NCBI GenBank assembly: GCA_903901395.1
Contig: CAIUQW010000368.1
Span: 1-11,135, forward strand
Reading direction: 5' to 3'
Source of the DNA: an uncultured Chlorobiales bacterium
GTDB taxonomy: Bacteria; Bacteroidota; Chlorobiia; Chlorobiales; Chlorobiaceae
DNA length: 11,135 nt
Shown here: positions 7,142 through 11,135 of the stretch, piece after piece
Layout: every line of letters starts with the position of its first letter
How positions within the stretch are numbered: position 1 is the stretch's first letter
Position numbers and translations under genes: made by a program
The notes under the pieces: model-generated
What the model was told of the DNA's origin: nothing
The model's database searches: none
The model's input: only the letters and a program-made list of their open reading frames with translations

Positions 7142-8899
7142 ATGAAAAAGGTTGTTGATTCTAATGGAACCATGTCATTCGATGATTTTAACGGCAGTGA
7201 ACATGGTGGCGCCGGTTTTTTCGATTTTTCAGCAGAACAAGGCGCTGCGTTTCATGAATTCATCCAGGCTGGCGGCAATCATCAGGCGGGTATTCAGAAT
7301 ATGATGGCTGGCGAGCTTGGTGCTTTTGCCGCCACCGGTGGCAAGGCGGCATCTGTTTCGGCGGCGGCTCCGACGCTCACTACCAAGGTTGTGAAGACCG
7401 TGGCCGATACAACGGCTCCGACCGTCGCGAGCTTCAGCCCGGTTGATGGAGGCGCAAGGGCCGATGTTGCGTCCAATATCACGGTAACGTTCAGCGAATC
7501 GGTAAAAGCTGGTAGTGGCTTGATAGAAATTCATGCCGGATCGGCTGCTGGCGCACTGGTTGAAAGTTTCGATGTGGCCACAAGCACACGGCTTGCCTTC
7601 TCGGCCAGCAAGCTGACCATCGATCCAACCGCGAACCTCGATTACGGCAAGGATTACTATGTGACCATCACTTCTGGCGCGGTCAAGGATCTTGCCGGAA
7701 ACAGCTACGTCGGCACGACATCGTACGATTTCATGACCAAGGTTGCCGGTTCCACCTGGAGCACGGTTTCGGGACACGGCCTGCTCAACGTCGATTACAT
7801 GCTCGAAACCGCCACGGGTGCCGTCATCAGCGACGCGCCGCTTTACGGTGATGGAACCGGCGTGTGGGACTGGGGTCTCAACAAGATTCAGGCGCCCGAT
7901 GCATGGCAGGCGGGCTATACAGGGCAGGGCGTAGTGGTCGCCGTGGTCGATACCGGCGTTTTGTATACCCACGCCGATCTGGCCGGAAAGGTATGGACCA
8001 ATACGGCGGAAATCGCGGGCAACGGTGTCGATGATGATCACAACGGTTACGTCGATGATATTTACGGTTATGATTTCGTCAACAAGGATGGCAATGCGCT
8101 GGACGACAACGGTCATGGCACGCATGTTTCAGGCATCATCGCTGGCTTGAAGAATGGTACCGGAGTGACCGGCGTGGCATACGGCGCCACCATCATGCCG
8201 GTCAAGGTGCTCGATGCGGCGGGCAGCGGCTCTTTTGCGAACGTCGCCGCCGGTATCATGTACGCGGTCAATAATGGCGCGGATGTGATCAATCTGTCGC
8301 TCGGCGCCTGGGGCGCGGTATCATCGACGGTCACCAGCGCCATCAACTATGCCATCAGCCACGGGGTTATCGTCTGCATGGCGTCGGGCAATGACGCGAA
8401 GCCGACGCCCGCCTATCCAGCCATACTCGCTGAGACTATTGGCGGCATCGCCGTTGGCGCGGTCAACAGCAGTACCGTGGTTGCCTCGTTCAGCGACGGA
8501 GCGGGTCTGGCGACGCCTTACGATTACGTCGAAGCGCCCGGCGTAACTATTTACAGCACTTACGTCAATGGCGGATACGCAGCAATGAGCGGCACCTCGA
8601 TGGCGACGCCTTATACCGCAGGCGCGGCGGCGCTGCTTCTTTCCGCGCAGCCGAATTTCACGTCGAACTGGTCAACTGAGCAGCTCGAATCGATCATCAC
8701 CTCGACGGCTATCTCCATGGGCGGCACGGCGCTGACCACCACCGGCGTGACCACGGCATCCACGCTCGCGGCAGCATCGGTTTCCAGCACGCTTCCGGAG
8801 ATCGATCTCGCTCATCTCGGAATTATCGACTCCAGCGTGGATGTTCACCAGGTCGAGCTGACCGGCGTGGTTTCGGACGCTGAAATGTTTATGGTCTGA
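7142..8899 (+). CDS. Subtilisin-like serine protease (S8) with N-terminal Ig-like (Big_5) domain
   Basis: Numbering is from the ATG at 7142 (585 residues). An unrecognised Phe/Gly/His-rich segment (1-65) and an Ala/Thr linker lead into a Big_5-type Ig-like domain (about 90-200: TAPTVASFSPVDGG, NITVTFSESV, VKDLAGNSY). The S8 domain spans about 250-530. Its Asp is D270 (AVVDTG), His H325 (NGHGTHVSG), oxyanion Asn N417 (ASGND) and Ser S486 (GTSMATP). An Asp/Asn-rich DDDHNGYVDD insert typical of many bacterial subtilases, likely calcium-binding, precedes the His. The triad is complete, so an active endopeptidase is expected. No signal peptide, I9 propeptide, RTX repeats or sorting motif is visible. 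The C-terminus EMFMV (acidic residue plus hydrophobics) resembles type I secretion signals. GTG 7100 and ATG 7112 are alternative starts; a TAA at 7094-7096 blocks further extension, so no upstream signal peptide can be hidden. It is followed by its own strong terminator. Confidence 0.95.
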   Translation: MKKVVDSNGTMSFDDFNGSEHGGAGFFDFSAEQGAAFHEFIQAGGNHQAGIQNMMAGELGAFAATGGKAASVSAAAPTLTTKVVKTVADTTAPTVASFSPVDGGARADVASNITVTFSESVKAGSGLIEIHAGSAAGALVESFDVATSTRLAFSASKLTIDPTANLDYGKDYYVTITSGAVKDLAGNSYVGTTSYDFMTKVAGSTWSTVSGHGLLNVDYMLETATGAVISDAPLYGDGTGVWDWGLNKIQAPDAWQAGYTGQGVVVAVVDTGVLYTHADLAGKVWTNTAEIAGNGVDDDHNGYVDDIYGYDFVNKDGNALDDNGHGTHVSGIIAGLKNGTGVTGVAYGATIMPVKVLDAAGSGSFANVAAGIMYAVNNGADVINLSLGAWGAVSSTVTSAINYAISHGVIVCMASGNDAKPTPAYPAILAETIGGIAVGAVNSSTVVASFSDGAGLATPYDYVEAPGVTIYSTYVNGGYAAMSGTSMATPYTAGAAALLLSAQPNFTSNWSTEQLESIITSTAISMGGTALTTTGVTTASTLAAASVSSTLPEIDLAHLGIIDSSVDVHQVELTGVVSDAEMFMV

Positions 8900-8938
8900 G
8901 TTTTCGAGACGTTCTTCGTCTCCGTTCTTTGAGTTTGG

Positions 8939-8980
8939 AAAGGGCGAAAAGGCAAGGTGTGGCCTTTTCGCCCTTTTTTT
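8939..8980 (+). terminator. Strong rho-independent terminator of the subtilase gene
   Basis: A perfect 15-bp stem pairs AAAGGGCGAAAAGGC (8939-8953) with GCCTTTTCGCCCTTT (8962-8976) around an 8-base loop (8954-8961). It continues into a T run ending at 8980. It starts 40 bases after the protease stop. A smaller hairpin GAGACG-TTCTT-CGTCTC (8906-8922) precedes it. It isolates the protease gene as a single transcription unit and separates it from purU. Confidence 0.93.
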
Positions 8981-9085
8981 ATCTGTCGCGCCGCAACCGC
9001 CGATGAAACCAATAGATGGCGCGGCGCATTGATCATATAGAATTATATTTTTTATGCACTATACCCGCATACATTGCAGTCAGTC

Positions 9086-9961
9086 ATGTCCTCAAATCCT
9101 TCCGGCACGCCCTCAAAAGCCGTGCTGCTCCTTTCCTGCCCCGACCGCGTGGGGCTTGTCGCCCGGATCGCCCACTTCATCTACGAGCGCTGCGGGAACA
9201 TCCTCGACCTCAACGAGCATGTCGATGTTGATGACCATCACTTCTTCCTGCGCGTCTCGTGGAGCCTCCAGAACTTCTCGATTCCGGCTGACGATCTTGA
9301 ATCCGCCTTCGCGCCGCTGGCCCGCGAATTCGGCGCGGTCTGGCAGATTCGTCTCTCCGGCAAACGGAACCGGATGGCGGTGTTCGTCTCGAAATACGAT
9401 CATTGCCTGCGCGAGATTCTCTGGCGGCACAGCCTCGGCGAGTTCGACATCGACATTCCGCTGATCGTCTCGAACCACGCCGACCTCGCACCGCTCGCCG
9501 GGCACCACGGCATCCCGTTTCACGTCATTCCCGTGACGGTGGAGCAGAAGGCGGAGGCCGAGCAACAACAGATGGCGCTCTGCGACGAGCACGGCATCGA
9601 CACCATCGTGCTGGCGCGGTACATGCAGGTGCTTTCGCCGGAGTTCACCGGGCGCTGGCCGGGGCGCATCATCAACATCCACCACTCGTTTCTGCCCGCC
9701 TTCGTGGGCGGCAATCCCTACCGGCAGGCCTACGAGCGCGGCGTGAAGCTGATCGGCGCGACCAGCCATTACGTCACCGACGAGCTTGACGAGGGGCCGA
9801 TCATCGAGCAGGACATCATCCGCATCTCGCACCGCGACACGCTCGACGACCTCGTGCGCAAGGGGCGCGACCTCGAACGCCTCGTACTGGCCCGCGCCCT
9901 GCGGCTGCACTGCGACCACCGGATTCTGGTCAACGGCCGCAAGACCGTCGTCTTCGACTGA
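9086..9961 (+). CDS. purU: Formyltetrahydrofolate deformylase PurU
   Basis: PurU hydrolyses 10-formyltetrahydrofolate to tetrahydrofolate and formate in the cytoplasm, balancing the one-carbon pool and, in E. coli, supplying formate to PurT. From the ATG at 9086 it has 291 residues (E. coli about 280). An N-terminal ACT-type regulatory domain (about 11-90: VLLLSCPDRVGLVARIAHFIY) is followed by the formyltransferase-fold domain (about 95-291). The catalytic block is IINIHHSFLPAF (195-206), with Asn197 and His199. HYVTDELDEGPII (228-240) carries the catalytic Asp232. QAYERGVKLIGAT matches the family almost exactly. The ACT domain and the HHSFLP block separate it from PurN. A TTG at 9074 in the same frame would add four residues; neither start has a clear Shine-Dalgarno. 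It stands alone after a terminator, 102 bases before the cation efflux gene. Confidence 0.96.
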   Translation: MSSNPSGTPSKAVLLLSCPDRVGLVARIAHFIYERCGNILDLNEHVDVDDHHFFLRVSWSLQNFSIPADDLESAFAPLAREFGAVWQIRLSGKRNRMAVFVSKYDHCLREILWRHSLGEFDIDIPLIVSNHADLAPLAGHHGIPFHVIPVTVEQKAEAEQQQMALCDEHGIDTIVLARYMQVLSPEFTGRWPGRIINIHHSFLPAFVGGNPYRQAYERGVKLIGATSHYVTDELDEGPIIEQDIIRISHRDTLDDLVRKGRDLERLVLARALRLHCDHRILVNGRKTVVFD

Positions 9962-9980
9962 TCCCGTCCGGCGCGAGGAC

Positions 9981-9998
9981 AATAATTTCGTACATTCA
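9981..9998 (+). promoter_or_regulatory. Candidate promoter/5' element upstream of the CDF gene (AATAAT-CGTACATTCA motif)
   Basis: AATAATTTCGTACATTCA lies in the purU-CDF spacer, 65 bases before the CDF ATG. It nearly duplicates the element at 1040-1056 upstream of recJ. TAATTTCG is close to a TAnnTTTG-type -7 box. If it is a promoter, the CDF gene has its own transcript and is not simply read through from purU. A 5-bp hairpin CCGGC-GATCAA-GCCGG (10006-10021) lies just downstream. Confidence 0.38.
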
Positions 9999-10063
9999 GA
10001 TAGCCCCGGCGATCAAGCCGGAAGTGAACGAAGTTTTCCGAACAGACCTCCGCCGCACGCCAG

Positions 10064-11056
10064 ATGAGCGACCATCACCACGACCATACCCACCACAGTC
10101 ACGATCATATTCACGATCACGGTCATCACCATGACCACGATGATCACGACCACGAGCATCATCACGATCACGGTCACGCCGGCCATCACCACCACGCGGT
10201 CGGAAGCATTCAGACGGCATTTTTCATGAATGCCGGATTCACGATTCTTGAAGCGGTGGGCGGCGTCATGACCAACAGCACGGCGATCCTCGCCAACGCC
10301 GTGCACGACTTCGGCGACTCCATAGCGCTCGGACAGGCGTGGTACTTCGAAAAACTGTCGGTGCGTTCGGGCGACCACCGCTACTCCTACGGCTACCAGC
10401 GCTTCTCGATCTTCGGCGCGCTCGTCAGCGCGATCATGATGCTCGCCAGCTCTTTCATGGTGCTCGTTCAGGCGATTCCGCGCCTGCTTCATCCCGAGCA
10501 TCCGGACGCCAAAGGGATGGTCGCCTTCGCGCTCGCGGGCGTGGCGATCAACGCGCTCGCCATGCTGCGCCTCAGGGGGCAGAAGGGGATGAACGCCCGC
10601 GTCATCGCGCTGCACCTGCTCGAAGATGTGCTCGGCTGGCTCTCGGTGCTGCTCGTCTCGGTGGCGCTGCTTTTCTTCTCCGTGCCGCTGCTCGACCCGT
10701 TGCTCGCCATTTTCATCACGCTTTACATTCTCGGCGGCGTGGTGAAGAACCTCCGCTCGATGGTGCCGGTTTTCCTGCAAGCCGTGCCGCGCGACCTCAG
10801 CCTCGACAAGGTGGTTTCGGAGATTCAGGCGACGCCTCACGTGAGCGGCGTGCACCACGCGCACCTCTGGTCGCTCGACGGCGAGCGTACGGTTTTTACC
10901 GCCCACCTCGAACTCGACTGCGACATCGCCCCCGCCGAACACGCCCGCCTCAAGGAGGAAATCAGCGCCCTCGTCGCCCGCCACGGCATCTACCATTCAA
11001 CCGTAGAACTCGAATACCCCGGCGAAGTGTGCCGCAACGAGCCGCGCAAACCGTAG
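10064..11056 (+). CDS. CDF-family cation (zinc-type) efflux transporter with His-rich N-terminus
   Basis: This 330-residue inner-membrane transporter is expected to export Zn2+ (possibly also Co2+ or Cd2+) in exchange for protons, in the ZitB/CzcD branch of the cation diffusion facilitators. Residues 4-44 are almost only His and acidic residues (25 His). Six spans follow from about residue 50. The metal site is the zinc-type pair of HxxxD motifs: HDFGD in TM2 (81-85) and HLLED in TM5 (184-188). HRYSYGYQRFSIFGAL (105-120) is the conserved TM2-TM3 link. The cytoplasmic ferredoxin-like C-terminal domain carries HVSGVHHAHLWSLDGE and TAHLELD. The ATG at 10064 is chosen because the His-rich tail begins at once; no strong ribosome binding site is seen. 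It follows purU by 102 bases and may have its own promoter. No metal sensor gene is adjacent. Confidence 0.95.
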   Translation: MSDHHHDHTHHSHDHIHDHGHHHDHDDHDHEHHHDHGHAGHHHHAVGSIQTAFFMNAGFTILEAVGGVMTNSTAILANAVHDFGDSIALGQAWYFEKLSVRSGDHRYSYGYQRFSIFGALVSAIMMLASSFMVLVQAIPRLLHPEHPDAKGMVAFALAGVAINALAMLRLRGQKGMNARVIALHLLEDVLGWLSVLLVSVALLFFSVPLLDPLLAIFITLYILGGVVKNLRSMVPVFLQAVPRDLSLDKVVSEIQATPHVSGVHHAHLWSLDGERTVFTAHLELDCDIAPAEHARLKEEISALVARHGIYHSTVELEYPGEVCRNEPRKP

Positions 11057-11085
11057 GGGCGCGGCGATTTTATTAGGCTTTGCCC

Positions 11086-11130
11086 GATCCGTCCGATCAG
11101 TCGGATCAGACCGATCGGACGGATCTAACG
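11086..11130. repeat. Five 9-bp units beginning with GATC, with a 13-bp perfect inverted repeat
   Basis: GATC occurs at 11086, 11095, 11104, 11113 and 11122, exactly nine bases apart. The units are GATCCGTCC, GATCAGTCG, GATCAGACC, GATCGGACG and GATCTAACG. The array is also palindromic: GATCCGTCCGATC (11086-11098) is the exact reverse complement of GATCGGACGGATC (11113-11125), with a 14-base loop. It lies 29 bases after the CDF stop and reaches nearly to the window edge, so its full extent is unknown. It could end the CDF transcript as a hairpin, although no T tract follows within the window. Confidence 0.85.
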
Positions 11131-11135
11131 GGTTA

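Noticed and set aside
8820..8899. LPEID near the protease C-terminus as a possible LPxTG-like sorting signal.
   Set aside because: The required Thr-Gly is absent, no hydrophobic span or basic tail follows, and the host looks Gram-negative.
10013..10996. Long minus-strand reading frame opposite the CDF gene, ending in a Val/Met/Ile-rich stretch that looks like membrane helices.
   Set aside because: It mirrors the His-rich and GC-rich codons of the real CDF gene, has no recognisable family features, and the hydrophobic run is the antisense of the His/Asp repeats.
11086..11130. The end-of-window GATC array as a CRISPR array.
   Set aside because: The units are 9 bp with no separate spacers; it is a short tandem, palindromic repeat.

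Overview
The window looks like chromosome from a green sulfur bacterium (Chlorobiaceae, most likely Chlorobaculum). The main reason is that the partial class I fructose-1,6-bisphosphatase at the left edge closely matches my recollection of the Chlorobaculum tepidum enzyme. The GC-rich coding DNA, the general lack of strong Shine-Dalgarno sites and the gene set also fit. This assignment rests on memory of families, not on a search. No rRNA, tRNA, CRISPR array, insertion sequence or phage gene is visible.

Layout from left to right: fbp (minus, running off the left edge) is divergent from recJ (plus) across 170 bp. recJ converges, across a short repeat-bearing spacer, on a compact four-gene minus-strand operon. 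In transcription order this operon holds a PAP2-family phosphatase, an ArnT/PMT-like membrane glycosyltransferase, a DPM1/ArnC/GtrB-like GT2 polyprenyl-phosphate glycosyltransferase and a YbhN/UPF0104-type multi-spanning protein. All three junctions overlap (20, 4 and 17 nt). An AT-rich 234-bp region separates this operon from a divergent plus-strand subtilase (S8), which ends at a very strong intrinsic terminator. Then come purU (formyltetrahydrofolate deformylase) and a CDF-family zinc-type cation efflux gene with an extremely His-rich N-terminus. The window ends in a 9-bp-periodic GATC repeat with a 13-bp perfect inverted repeat.

How the genes work together: fbp (gluconeogenesis/carbon storage), recJ (recombination and repair), purU (one-carbon balance) and the CDF exporter (metal homeostasis) look like independent housekeeping genes. 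The four-gene operon reads as one pathway: charge undecaprenyl phosphate with a sugar (GT2), move or help move the carrier (YbhN-like, inferred), transfer the sugar to a periplasmic acceptor such as lipid A or another envelope molecule (ArnT-like), and dephosphorylate a lipid phosphate or recycle the carrier (PAP2). This is the best candidate for an under-described system here. The second is the subtilase: it has no signal peptide, an Ig-like domain ahead of the catalytic domain, and a C-terminus resembling type I secretion signals.

Limits: functions come from motifs read by eye. Start codons for the protease, PurU and PAP2 protein are uncertain, and promoter calls are weak.
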